Positions 1 to 7,880 of a stretch of 39,554 bases of DNA are shown here, in pieces (within the stretch, counting starts at the first letter, position 1; every line of letters begins with the position of its first letter). The translations under genes and the position numbers were made by a program. The notes beneath the pieces are model-generated. The model was not told the DNA's origin. It saw only the letters and a list, made by a program, of their open reading frames with translations, and ran no database searches. This DNA is from Phycisphaerales bacterium (GTDB taxonomy: Bacteria > Planctomycetota > Phycisphaerae > Phycisphaerales > UBA1924): the NCBI GenBank assembly GCA_017642965.1, contig JAEPOJ010000033.1, positions 1 to 39,554 on the forward strand. The letters are read 5' to 3'.

Positions 1-42
1 CTTGTCCCTCCCCGCGCCCCGCGGGGCGCGGGGAGGGACAAG
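1..42. repeat. Perfect GC-rich inverted repeat, 20-bp arms
   Basis: The arm CTTGTCCCTCCCCGCGCCCC at 1-20 is followed by a 2-base centre and its exact reverse complement at 23-42. It lies 40 bases past the stop codon of the lipoprotein gene at 83. No T-run follows on either strand, so it is not a standard intrinsic terminator, although a transcript from the gene at 83 would fold it. The window edge may cut a longer repeat. Confidence 0.85.
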
Positions 43-82
43 ATCAACATCAGTGAACGATTGCCAAGTCAATGCCGCGAGA

Positions 83-1417
83 TCACCCGCCGCTGTTCAT
101 TGAGCCGCCCTCATCTTTCGAGCCAATCTGCTCGTGAACCCATGCTTCGATCTTGGGGATCTGGGTGGGGAGACTGGCGAAGATGATCTCGTGGCCGAAG
201 GGGTAGGTCCAGCGCTCTGGCTTGCCGAGGCGTTCGTAGAGCAGGTCGCCTGTGCTGGCTGGGACGGCCTTGTCACTCGTCGCGTGCAGGACCAGGACCG
301 GGAAATCGCGCATACCCGGAGCGCTGTGGTAGGCGTCGAGCTTGGCGTGCTCGAGGTAGAGCGAGGTGAGAGTGTCGACCACGCCCGGCTCGGGCTTGCC
401 GAGTTGGTCGCTGGACGGGTCGAAGTCAACGAGGATCGCGTCGATCCATGACTTGTAGTTCGACTCGATCATGATTTTCAGGAAGTTGGCACCGCCGGCG
501 ATGAGGACCGCCGCGTCGTAGTGCTCGGGGGCGTAGGCGTAGACGCTGGGGAGGGCCATCGCGCCGCCGGACATGCCGAGCAGGACGATTGGCTTGTCGC
601 GCATGTCCTCCCGCTTGGACATCACGTGCTTGAGGGCGGCGTCGGTGGCGTAGGCGCACTCGGCGACGCGTTGGTCGGCGACCTCGGCGGCCTGAGAAGC
701 GACATCGTCGCCTTTGCCGTCGAGGTACTGGAGCATCAGGTGCTGGGTGTATCGAGAGGGGTGCGAGAGCATGCGGAGGACGGCGTAGCCCTTGCTCGTG
801 AAGTATCGCTCGGTAGCGTCCACGATGGGCTCGGGTGTGCCGAACATGCCCGGCAGGAGGACGAGCGTGCCCCGCACCTCGCGATCGGGGCGTGGATCGC
901 GGTAGGTGAACCACGTGCGTTCGATCTCGATGTGGTCCTTGTCGGCGTCGATGGATGCCGACTCGGGCTGAGCCTGCTGGGCGGAGACGTAGCGGAACGC
1001 GAGGTCCGGCGGGTCGCTGACGGGCTGGTCGGAGAGGGTGTTCTCCGAGAAGATGAATGAGCCCGGCCCCTCGACCTTGAAGTTGAACGCGGATTCGATG
1101 CCGACCGCGGCCGCGAGCTTCGCGACGTCCTCGTAGTCGTTTGGTGCGGTGCGCCCCTGATGATGGCGTCCGTAGTGGACGGCCCTCAGGCGTTTGGCGG
1201 GGTCCATCTCGATGATGATGCCCCGGACCTCGGGGTTGTCGCCCCAGCGGCTGGGCCAGATGGACGCTGAGCTGTTCTTGACCTGGTGCCTGGGGGCGAT
1301 GCTGGTATCGCCCGCGTAACTCTGGGCGCCCATCGCGGGTGCGTGCACGGCGCGGCAGCCAGCGACGAGCACCATGAACGCACACAGGAATACGGATCTG
1401 GTTGCGGGTTTCATCAT
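83..1417 (-). CDS. Exported alpha/beta-hydrolase lipoprotein
   Basis: Predicted lipoprotein hydrolase of unknown substrate, acting outside the cytoplasmic membrane. I chose the ATG at 1417 because GGGAG precedes it by about 9 bases. It gives a basic N-terminus, a hydrophobic stretch and a VAGC lipobox with Cys at residue 21. Longer in-frame starts would put the signal peptide in the middle of the protein. The hydrolase fold is supported by LLGMSGGAM (nucleophile elbow GxSxG), LVLHATSDKAVP (acid residue loop) and FGHEII (catalytic His) in the right order. It is divergent from the DUF368 gene, with about 100 bases between the two starts. Esterase, lipase or peptidase activity cannot be separated from sequence alone. 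Confidence 0.75.
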   Translation of the reverse strand: MMKPATRSVFLCAFMVLVAGCRAVHAPAMGAQSYAGDTSIAPRHQVKNSSASIWPSRWGDNPEVRGIIIEMDPAKRLRAVHYGRHHQGRTAPNDYEDVAKLAAAVGIESAFNFKVEGPGSFIFSENTLSDQPVSDPPDLAFRYVSAQQAQPESASIDADKDHIEIERTWFTYRDPRPDREVRGTLVLLPGMFGTPEPIVDATERYFTSKGYAVLRMLSHPSRYTQHLMLQYLDGKGDDVASQAAEVADQRVAECAYATDAALKHVMSKREDMRDKPIVLLGMSGGAMALPSVYAYAPEHYDAAVLIAGGANFLKIMIESNYKSWIDAILVDFDPSSDQLGKPEPGVVDTLTSLYLEHAKLDAYHSAPGMRDFPVLVLHATSDKAVPASTGDLLYERLGKPERWTYPFGHEIIFASLPTQIPKIEAWVHEQIGSKDEGGSMNSGG

Positions 1418-1518
1418 CGAAATCAACTCCCGGCGGTTCATGGGTCGATCATAGTGGATGCCGGCCCGGGCTTGAACCCTACAGTGAGCAATCCGGGCGG
1501 AAAGCAGTGAGGTTCCCA

Positions 1519-2535
1519 TTGAGTGAACAATCGACATCTTCGACTCATTCCCCGCAAACACCCGTGCCCGTTGTCCGCTGCGGGCTCGGGGGGGTGCTGA
1601 TGGGGCTGGCGAACCTGGTGCCGGGCATCTCCGGGGGGACGATGCTGGTGGCGTGCGGGATCTACACGCTGTTTATCGACGCGATCTCGGACGCGACACG
1701 CCTGCGCTTCAGCAGGCAGACGCTGCTGACGCTGGGGTGCGTGGTGCTCGGGGCGGCTGTGGCGATCGGCGGGCTCGCGTCGGTGATCCACTGGTCGCTG
1801 GTCAACCACCGCTGGGTGATGTTCAGCATCTTCATCGGGCTCACGCTGGGCGGGGCGCCCATCATCTGGTCGATGGCTCGGCCGATCAAGCGAGACACGT
1901 GGGCGGGTTTCATCGTGGGCGTGGTGCTCATGGGCGGGCTGGTCGTGCTCCAGGAGAGCGGCGCAGGCAGCGGCGCTGGTCTGAGCGGTCCGTTCGGCCT
2001 GGCGATCGGCGGCGCCGCGGCTGCAAGCGCGATGATCCTGCCGGGTGTTTCTGGGGCGTTTCTGCTGCTGCTGCTTGGGCAGTACGAGCCGATCATTGGG
2101 GCGATCAAGGACTCGGTGGGTGCGCTCAAGGACGGCGACGTCGGGGCACTGATGGCTCAGATGGGCGTGGTGATCCCGGTTGGGATTGGGGTGCTGCTGG
2201 GCGTGGCGGTGGTGAGCAACGTGCTGCGCTGGGTCCTGCACCACTACGAGCGGGTGACGCTGGGCGTGCTGCTGGGGCTGATCATCGCGGCCCCGGCGGG
2301 GCTGTACCCGTTCCGCGTGGGCGTGGAGCCCGAGGTGGGCGACGAGATCAAGGGCGAGCTGGTGACGGCGGAGAACCTTGAGGAGATGCGCGCGCCCGAC
2401 AACGCGAAGGACTGGGCGCAGGAGGCGTTCAAGCCGAGCATTGGGCAGGTCGTTGGCGCGCAGGGGCTGATCATCGCGGGTTTTGTGGGGACGATCGGGA
2501 TTGCGCGGTTGGGGCGGGAGAAGAATGAGCCCTGA
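1519..2535 (+). CDS. DUF368 membrane protein, candidate undecaprenyl-phosphate transporter (PopT-like)
   Basis: Polytopic membrane protein of the DUF368 family. The signature is the N-terminal ANLVPGISGGTM motif, and a second internal PGVSGAF motif lies about 140 residues later, so the fold probably has an internal repeat. There are roughly eight to nine hydrophobic segments. DUF368 proteins have been shown to recycle the C55 lipid carrier across the membrane (PopT), so a role in envelope polymer synthesis is likely by family. Start: TTG at 1519 (giving MSEQS) follows GTGAGG at 6 bases. A GTG at 1507 is the alternative. An upstream ATG at 1402 would overlap the divergent lipoprotein gene and is unlikely. 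The stop abuts the stop of the next, convergent gene with no gap. Confidence 0.8.
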   Translation: MSEQSTSSTHSPQTPVPVVRCGLGGVLMGLANLVPGISGGTMLVACGIYTLFIDAISDATRLRFSRQTLLTLGCVVLGAAVAIGGLASVIHWSLVNHRWVMFSIFIGLTLGGAPIIWSMARPIKRDTWAGFIVGVVLMGGLVVLQESGAGSGAGLSGPFGLAIGGAAAASAMILPGVSGAFLLLLLGQYEPIIGAIKDSVGALKDGDVGALMAQMGVVIPVGIGVLLGVAVVSNVLRWVLHHYERVTLGVLLGLIIAAPAGLYPFRVGVEPEVGDEIKGELVTAENLEEMRAPDNAKDWAQEAFKPSIGQVVGAQGLIIAGFVGTIGIARLGREKNEP

Positions 2536-3780
2536 TCAGCGCCCCATCTGCTGCTGCAGTGAGCTCTTGATCATGTTGCGCATCATCCTGACCTGCATCT
2601 CGCTCAGGCCGGTGTCCTTGGGGTTCACGACCATGGCCGGGGCCCAGTGGTCGCCTGAGGGGGTGTAGCCCATCTCGATCAGTGAGGCCTCGAGCCCGGC
2701 CATGTGGCCAGCGCCGTAGAAGATGGCGATGTCGTCGTGCTGCGGCTGCTGCTCGATGGTGTCGATGAGGTACTCGATCACGACCTGGTTGCGCCCCTCG
2801 ACGATGACCTGGTGCATGGCCTCGCCCTGATCGGCGAGCAGGTCGGACTCCTCGGCGAAAGCGAGCATGTCCATCATCACGAGCTTCATCATGGAGGAGA
2901 GCTGGGGTGAGCGGGAGATGAAGTTGAGGATGAAGCCGGCGACTTTGGCGCCGAAAGACTCGCCCTCAAGCATCGAGAGGATGGCGAGCGAGTCCTCGCC
3001 GTACTCGCTCAGCGCACGCTGGAGTTCGTTGACGTCCATGTCCGCGTTCACCCACTCGGGTTTGGAGGTGTCCATCTCGTCGAGCTGGAAGGAGACGCGG
3101 AGGGCGTTGGCGAGCTGGGTCTGGATACCCTCGGGCGACTGGGCGGGGGCCTCGTCGGGGTTGACGGGCTCGGAGGCGCTGGTGATGTCCGCGTTGATGC
3201 CCTCGCCGCCCTCTTCGCCGTCAGCGCCGTAGGAGACGTACTCGATCTGAACGGACTTCACGTCATCGACGATGTGGAAGCTGTTGCGAGTCGCGATGTT
3301 GTTGCCCCAGGCGTCCGTGCGGACCGAGTTGACGATCGAGGCGATGCGGCGGTCTTCGCTGTTGGCCAGGTCACCGTACCCGGAGGGGTAATGCCCGTGC
3401 GATGCGCGGTACATCTGGGCGATACTGACGAGCAGGTCGAGGCGTTCCTGGGTGGCTTTGACCTTGGACTCTTCGTCGAGCTCGGGGTCGATCGGGTCGA
3501 GGCCTGCGGGCTTGACACCCTCGAAGAGGACGATGTCGTAACTGTTGAGCAGTTCCTGCATCGACGCGTAGTAGGGTTTGTCGGCGATGTGGATGGCGGA
3601 GACCAGGTGCACGCGTGGTGCATCGGCATCCGGGCCATCGAATGTGCGGGTGCACATCTCGAGGATGATGTTGCCGTCCGCTTGCTCACTCACACGGGTG
3701 TAGGGCTCCGAGGCGAGGGCGGGCGTGATGAGCACGCAGGAAAGGATCGGGGTGATGCATCGCTGTACAAACTTTCGCAT
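2536..3780 (-). CDS. Secreted TraB/GumN-like protein with an inserted GspG-like pseudopilin domain
   Basis: 414 residues from ATG at 3780, which has GGAG 5 bases upstream. Residues 1-24 form a signal peptide ending ALA. Residues 57-90 (HLVSAIHIAD, YDIVLFEGV) and 352-372 (IFYGAGHMAGL) match the two conserved His/Glu halves of the TraB/GumN family, members of which include putative metalloproteases. Between them, about residues 105-200, is a clear pseudopilin G C-terminal domain: a helix with YRASHGHYPSGYGDL, then DAWGN, then SYGADGEEGGEGINADI, the calcium-loop region of GspG. No transmembrane pilin helix is present. The last 25 residues are Met-, Gln- and Arg-rich. Function is unknown; the domain order is read directly from the sequence. 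Confidence 0.7.
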   Translation of the reverse strand: MRKFVQRCITPILSCVLITPALASEPYTRVSEQADGNIILEMCTRTFDGPDADAPRVHLVSAIHIADKPYYASMQELLNSYDIVLFEGVKPAGLDPIDPELDEESKVKATQERLDLLVSIAQMYRASHGHYPSGYGDLANSEDRRIASIVNSVRTDAWGNNIATRNSFHIVDDVKSVQIEYVSYGADGEEGGEGINADITSASEPVNPDEAPAQSPEGIQTQLANALRVSFQLDEMDTSKPEWVNADMDVNELQRALSEYGEDSLAILSMLEGESFGAKVAGFILNFISRSPQLSSMMKLVMMDMLAFAEESDLLADQGEAMHQVIVEGRNQVVIEYLIDTIEQQPQHDDIAIFYGAGHMAGLEASLIEMGYTPSGDHWAPAMVVNPKDTGLSEMQVRMMRNMIKSSLQQQMGR

Positions 3781-3870
3781 GGCTGCTCCGTCTTTGGAAT
3801 GGTTCTTGATGATACCGGAACCCCTGAGGAAAAGCTGCGAACAGCTTTCGTGACGCGATCGGGACCGCGT

Positions 3871-3931
3871 GGGAAACACATGTTTACTCGGAAAACTCAT
3901 GTTTGCGTTTCACTGAGTGCTTGTGTTTCCC
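3871..3931. repeat. Long dyad in the TraB-like/peroxidase divergent promoter region
   Basis: GGGAAACACA at 3871-3880 is the exact reverse complement of TGTGTTTCCC at 3922-3931. Inside the 41-base spacer, CATGTTT occurs twice (3879 and 3898). The element lies upstream of both divergent genes and so could be an operator or a 5' leader hairpin for the peroxidase mRNA. Function is inferred only from position. Confidence 0.5.
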
Positions 3932-3973
3932 GACCTTGATCAGTAGGATCTGATATACCTTCAGGAGGTCCAG

Positions 3974-5851
3974 ATGCGTCGAATCCAGATATTGGTGTGC
4001 TTATCCGGTGCCGCACTCTCGTGCGGGCTGTCACTTGCAGCGGAGCCGATCGCTCGCCCGACCGATCCTGACGATGGTGTGCGTCGATCCGTGCAGCAGC
4101 GTGGTTTCGTGCCCTTCGATGGGGACGGGCCCCGGGTACCGCGCGGCATGGGCCCGGCGGTCTACCCGGACGAGTTCCGGACGATCGACGGCAGCAACAA
4201 CAACCTGACGAATATCGAGTGGGGCGCGGCGGGCACCGAGATGATGCGCATGATGGGCGCGGAGTATTCGCTGAACGACGGCTCTGTCCCGGCGCGGATC
4301 GATGGCCCCAGCGCCCGTGCGGTGAGCAACGCGGTGCACGCGAGCCCAGGCGATGTTCCCAACGCCAACGGCGCGTCGGACTACCTCTGGCAGTGGGGTC
4401 AGTTCCTCGATCACGACATCACGGAAGCGCCGGTCGGCACGGACACGTTCGACATCGAGGTCCCCAGCGGTGATCCCTGGTTTGACCCGATGAGCACGGG
4501 CACGCAGATCATCGGTATGCACCGCTCCGAGTATGCGATCGATGTGAACGGCAAGCGTCAGCAGTTCAACAACATCACGGCGTTCATCGACGCGTCCAAC
4601 GTGTACGGCTCCGAGGACGAGGTGGCGCATTGGCTGCGGACGAACGACGGGACGGGGATGCTGAAAACGAGCGCCGGGGACCTGCTGCCGTACAACACGG
4701 CGGGGCTGCCCAACGCCCCCACCAGCGATGATCCGACGCTGTTCGTGGCGGGTGACATCCGCGCGAACGAGCAGTCCGGGCTGACGGCGATTCACACCCT
4801 GTTTGTGCGCGAGCACAACTACTGGGCGCAGCAGCTGGCGGCGCAGTTCCCCGACGCGGACGGTGACGAGCTGTACGAGCGTGCCCGCGCGATTGTGGCG
4901 GCGGAGATGCAGGCCATCACCTTCAACGAGTTCCTGCCGCTCCTGCTCGGCGCGGACGCGATGGGCGCGTATGGCGGCTATGACGAAACGATGAAGCCGA
5001 TGATCGCCAACGAGTTCGCAGCCGCGGCGTACCGGGTGGGGCACACGATGCTCTCGCCGAACCTGCGTCGCGTCGAGGCGACGGATCAGACCGCGATCGC
5101 GGGCGATCTCCCGCTCCGCAATGCGTTCTTCACGCCGGCGAACATTGAAGACCACGGCATCGATTCGATCCTGCGCGGGCTGGCATCGCAGAAGGCACAG
5201 GAGATCGACGCGTACGTGGTCGACGACATCCGCAACTTCCTGTTCGGGCCTCCAGGCTCGGGCGGGTTCGACCTGGCGAGCCTGAACATCCAGCGTGGGC
5301 GTGACCACGGGATCCCCCACTACAACGCGCTGCGTGATATGGCCGGGCTCACGCCGGTCAGTGATTTCTCTGAGATCTCATCTGACCCGAACGTCGTCGC
5401 CGGCCTCTCGAGCGTGTACGCGGATGTCGATTCGATCGACCCGTGGGTCGGGCTGCTCGCGGAGGACCATGCGCCGGGCGCGATGGTCGGCCCGACCCTG
5501 GCCATGATCCTCGGGGATCAGTTCCAGCGCCTTCGCACGGCTGATCGGTTCTGGTATGAGTCGTACCTGCCGGCGGACTTGATCGCGCTGGTTGAGGCGC
5601 AGACGCTCTCGGTGATCATCCAGCGGAACACCGGCATCGGTGCGGAGCTGAGCGACAACGTCTTCATGGCGGCCGAGCCCTGCCCCGCGGACGTGAACAA
5701 CGATGGCGTGATCAACTACTTCGACGTCAGCGCCTACATCGGGCTGTTCTCCGCGGAAGACCCGCGTGCGGACTACGCAGGTCATGACGGCGTGTTTGAT
5801 TTCTTCGATGTCAGTGACTTCCTTGATGCGTACAACGCGGGCTGCCCGTAA
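3974..5851 (+). CDS. Secreted animal-type haem peroxidase with C-terminal dockerin-like module
   Basis: 625 residues; the ATG at 3974 has a perfect AGGAGGT 5 bases upstream. Residues 1-23 are a signal peptide ending LAA. The body is the peroxidase-cyclooxygenase superfamily: WGQFLDHDIT with distal His147, DIRANEQSGL with catalytic Arg263, AAYRVGHTML with proximal His357, and LNIQRGRDHGIPHYN at 437-451. Asp146 and Glu266 sit where myeloperoxidase forms its two haem ester bonds, so covalent haem is possible. Residues about 568-625 carry two EF-hand-like repeats (DVNNDG, FFDVS) and end Gly-Cys-Pro, a tail shared with the genes at 5968 and 29712. The likely role is extracellular oxidation by H2O2; the substrate is unknown. 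Confidence 0.92.
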   Translation: MRRIQILVCLSGAALSCGLSLAAEPIARPTDPDDGVRRSVQQRGFVPFDGDGPRVPRGMGPAVYPDEFRTIDGSNNNLTNIEWGAAGTEMMRMMGAEYSLNDGSVPARIDGPSARAVSNAVHASPGDVPNANGASDYLWQWGQFLDHDITEAPVGTDTFDIEVPSGDPWFDPMSTGTQIIGMHRSEYAIDVNGKRQQFNNITAFIDASNVYGSEDEVAHWLRTNDGTGMLKTSAGDLLPYNTAGLPNAPTSDDPTLFVAGDIRANEQSGLTAIHTLFVREHNYWAQQLAAQFPDADGDELYERARAIVAAEMQAITFNEFLPLLLGADAMGAYGGYDETMKPMIANEFAAAAYRVGHTMLSPNLRRVEATDQTAIAGDLPLRNAFFTPANIEDHGIDSILRGLASQKAQEIDAYVVDDIRNFLFGPPGSGGFDLASLNIQRGRDHGIPHYNALRDMAGLTPVSDFSEISSDPNVVAGLSSVYADVDSIDPWVGLLAEDHAPGAMVGPTLAMILGDQFQRLRTADRFWYESYLPADLIALVEAQTLSVIIQRNTGIGAELSDNVFMAAEPCPADVNNDGVINYFDVSAYIGLFSAEDPRADYAGHDGVFDFFDVSDFLDAYNAGCP

Positions 5852-5883
5852 AGCACAGCGGCAAGGAACGAAAGAACGAAAAA

Positions 5884-5910
5884 CCCCGACGGATACCGTC
5901 GGGGTTTTTT
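5884..5910 (+). terminator. Bidirectional intrinsic terminator
   Basis: CCCCGACGG, loop ATA, CCGTCGGGG, then six T. On the minus strand the same stem is followed by TTTTTC. It serves both the peroxidase gene and the convergent gene at 5968-6963. Confidence 0.93.
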
Positions 5911-5967
5911 ACGCGTGTGCCACAATGAACTGAATCATCTGATCAGGGCGAGGGGTGCCCCGACGCG

Positions 5968-6963
5968 TTATGGGCACCCGGCGTTGAATGCACTGAGGAA
6001 GGCGCTGACATCGAAAAAGTCGAAGGAGCCATCGCCCGTGAAGTCAGCAAGGTCATCCATCGCGTTGAATGCACTGAGGAAGGCGCTGACATCGAAGAAA
6101 TCCAGCTGGCCATCGCCGTTAAGATCGGCTTCGCAGCCGGCGGCTGGCGGCAGCGCGATGTCGCCCGGCTGGACCGGCGGGATGCCATCCTGATCGTTGG
6201 GCCCGAAGCTGTCGCCGAGGGTGTAGGTGGTGCCGTCGATCGAGAACGTGTTGATCTGGCTGAAGTAGTTGGGGAACGCGCCGTAGCCGACGGCGGCGTG
6301 GTAACCGACATCACCCCGCGACCAGTCGATCGTCATCCCCTGACTGAAGTTGTTGTCCTGAGGGAGCGCGATCAGCGGCGTGACGGCGGTCGAGACGTCG
6401 TCCGTGACGTAGATCGCGTCTGAGTTCTGATCCTGCAGGTACATCCGCCCCTGTGAATCGAAGGCGAAGCCGTTGATTGCGTGCGGGGTGGCCAGCCCGG
6501 AGAAGAGGCCGAGGTCGGTGACGAGCCCCGTGTCGAGATGGATCTCGTAGAGTCGGGTCATCGATGCCTGGCGTGTGTTGACGCCGTACATCTTGCCGTC
6601 CGCCGGGTTGAACGCGATGTCCTGGAGCGTCTGCAGATTGATGCCCACGGGCGATGCAACCCCGGTCGTCATATCAACGCTGTAGAGCCCGGAAGCAGCG
6701 CCACCGGTGGACTTGTAGTAGGATGCGTAGGCCCACAGGTTGCCGTCGGCATCAAAGTCCATGCCGCCGAAACCGATGTTTCCGACGCCCATGGAACCGA
6801 TCACGGTGTACCCGCTCGGGCTGAGGGGGTCGAACATGATGAGGTCATCGGAGTCGTCCGGGTTGTTGTTCTGGCTGTTCGGTGCGTAGGCGGATGGTCC
6901 ACCGGCGAGCGCGAGGGCTGCGCACCCGGCGAGGCAGCCCAGCACGGTATTCATGTGTTTCAT
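5968..6963 (-). CDS. Secreted beta-propeller-like protein with dockerin-like tail
   Basis: 331 residues. The signal peptide MKHMNTVLGCLAGCAALALAGG is followed by a region with repeating blades of the type 'FDADGNLWAY', 'FNPADGKMYGV' and 'FDSQGRMYLQD', which suggests an NHL/SMP-30-like beta-propeller. Residues about 275-331 hold two copies of a D-x-N/T-x-DG...FFDVSAFLSAFNA module, ending Gly-Cys-Pro. AAGGAA lies upstream of the ATG at 6963; the second Met at 6954 is possible. It is 43 bases downstream of the PEP-CTERM gene on the same strand and is probably cotranscribed, ending at the terminator 5884-5910. Binding target or enzyme activity is unknown. Confidence 0.75.
   Translation of the reverse strand: MKHMNTVLGCLAGCAALALAGGPSAYAPNSQNNNPDDSDDLIMFDPLSPSGYTVIGSMGVGNIGFGGMDFDADGNLWAYASYYKSTGGAASGLYSVDMTTGVASPVGINLQTLQDIAFNPADGKMYGVNTRQASMTRLYEIHLDTGLVTDLGLFSGLATPHAINGFAFDSQGRMYLQDQNSDAIYVTDDVSTAVTPLIALPQDNNFSQGMTIDWSRGDVGYHAAVGYGAFPNYFSQINTFSIDGTTYTLGDSFGPNDQDGIPPVQPGDIALPPAAGCEADLNGDGQLDFFDVSAFLSAFNAMDDLADFTGDGSFDFFDVSAFLSAFNAGCP
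5981..6096. repeat. 35-bp direct repeat, 81-nt period
   Basis: The same 35 bases occur at 5981-6015 and 6062-6096, beginning gcgttgaatgcactgaggaa. They encode the two FFDVSAFLSAFNA repeats of the dockerin-like tail. The DNA identity exceeds what codon constraint requires, which points to recent duplication or gene conversion between the two halves. Confidence 0.85.
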
Positions 6964-7006
6964 GGTGTTGTGTTCCTTTCGGGAGCGCGAGTTCGGGGAA
7001 CAGGCG

Positions 7007-7612
7007 TCATCGGCGGCGGCGTGAGACCGCGAGCCCGCCGAGGCCGAGCAGTGCCATCGAGGACGGCGCTGGGATGAAGTTCACCTGAAGATCGTCGAGC
7101 ACGATCGGAGCGCTGGGACTGGAGCTGCCATGGATGACGACGCTGTGGAACGCGACGTCGGAGTGGAAACCAAACCAGGTCCAATCGTTGAGGGGGATGT
7201 CGAGCGAGAGCGACTGGATCAGCTGGTTATCCTCATCGAAGAAGCTGATGCTGCCCCCGCTGTGAATGTCGACCGTGCCGAAGTACCCACCGAAATCGGT
7301 TGCGCCCTGATCGAACTCGATGACGGCCCAGCCGGTGGGGAAGCCGCCCATGAAGTTGCCGTTGTATGCGAAGATCGTTTCGTCGGTCAGGAAGCTGGTG
7401 AGGTTGATCGCGGCGATGACCTGATTGGCGAGTTCGTCGGTGATGGTGGCGTGCCCGTTGAAGATGGGGACGTCACCGAACACGGAGCCGGGGGGGCCGA
7501 TGAGTTCGAAGGTCTCGAACTGATCGCCAAAGAACGGGTCGATCGAGCTGACGTCCGCTGCCGCGGGCAACGCGAACCCTGCGACGATGCTGAGTGCAAT
7601 GAGCTGTTTCAT
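7007..7612 (-). CDS. PEP-CTERM-type exported protein
   Basis: 201 residues with a signal peptide ending PAAA (cut before DVSSIDPFF). The C-terminus reads PAPSSMALLGLGGLAVSRRRR: Pro-Ala-Pro in place of Pro-Glu-Pro, a hydrophobic helix and an Arg cluster. This is the sorting signal recognised by exosortases, which remove the tail and hand the protein to the cell surface. The body is Phe-, Gly- and Asp-rich beta-sandwich-like sequence with no named domain. AGAGGA lies 8 bases before the ATG at 7612. It is first in a probable two-gene operon with 5968-6963. Confidence 0.8.
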   Translation of the reverse strand: MKQLIALSIVAGFALPAAADVSSIDPFFGDQFETFELIGPPGSVFGDVPIFNGHATITDELANQVIAAINLTSFLTDETIFAYNGNFMGGFPTGWAVIEFDQGATDFGGYFGTVDIHSGGSISFFDEDNQLIQSLSLDIPLNDWTWFGFHSDVAFHSVVIHGSSSPSAPIVLDDLQVNFIPAPSSMALLGLGGLAVSRRRR

Positions 7613-7757
7613 AGTGTGATCCTCTTCTCTCCACGAGCGGTTGTGTGTCTCCTTACCTGCCGGGACCGCAAGACAATCGCGGATCCGGGGGCATGGACTG
7701 TGCCAGAAATGCCAGCGTACCGGTGGTCGAAAGCCCGTGCAAGTGTTTTTGCGACTG

Positions 7758-7779
7758 TTCGCAGAAATATCTCTGCGAA
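7758..7779. promoter_or_regulatory. Palindromic operator candidate
   Basis: TTCGCAGA, 6-base centre AATATC, then TCTGCGAA: perfect 8-bp arms. It sits in the 268-base divergent gap between the PEP-CTERM gene (7612) and the HTH protein gene (7881). A TATCAT hexamer at 7795-7800 could be the -10 element for the rightward gene. The HTH protein itself is an obvious candidate binder. The rest of the gap shows nothing recognisable. Confidence 0.5.
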
Positions 7780-7880
7780 TTCAGTTTTCCGTGGTATCAT
7801 GACTACCCAGACCCCACTCGGCTCGATTTGTGGGCCGGAACCGCCCCTGAGACACTCAAAAACCGCTACGCTCAACGATC

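Noticed and set aside
5981..6096. Possible CRISPR or mobile repeat
   Set aside because: The two copies encode homologous protein repeats in frame; it is a domain duplication.
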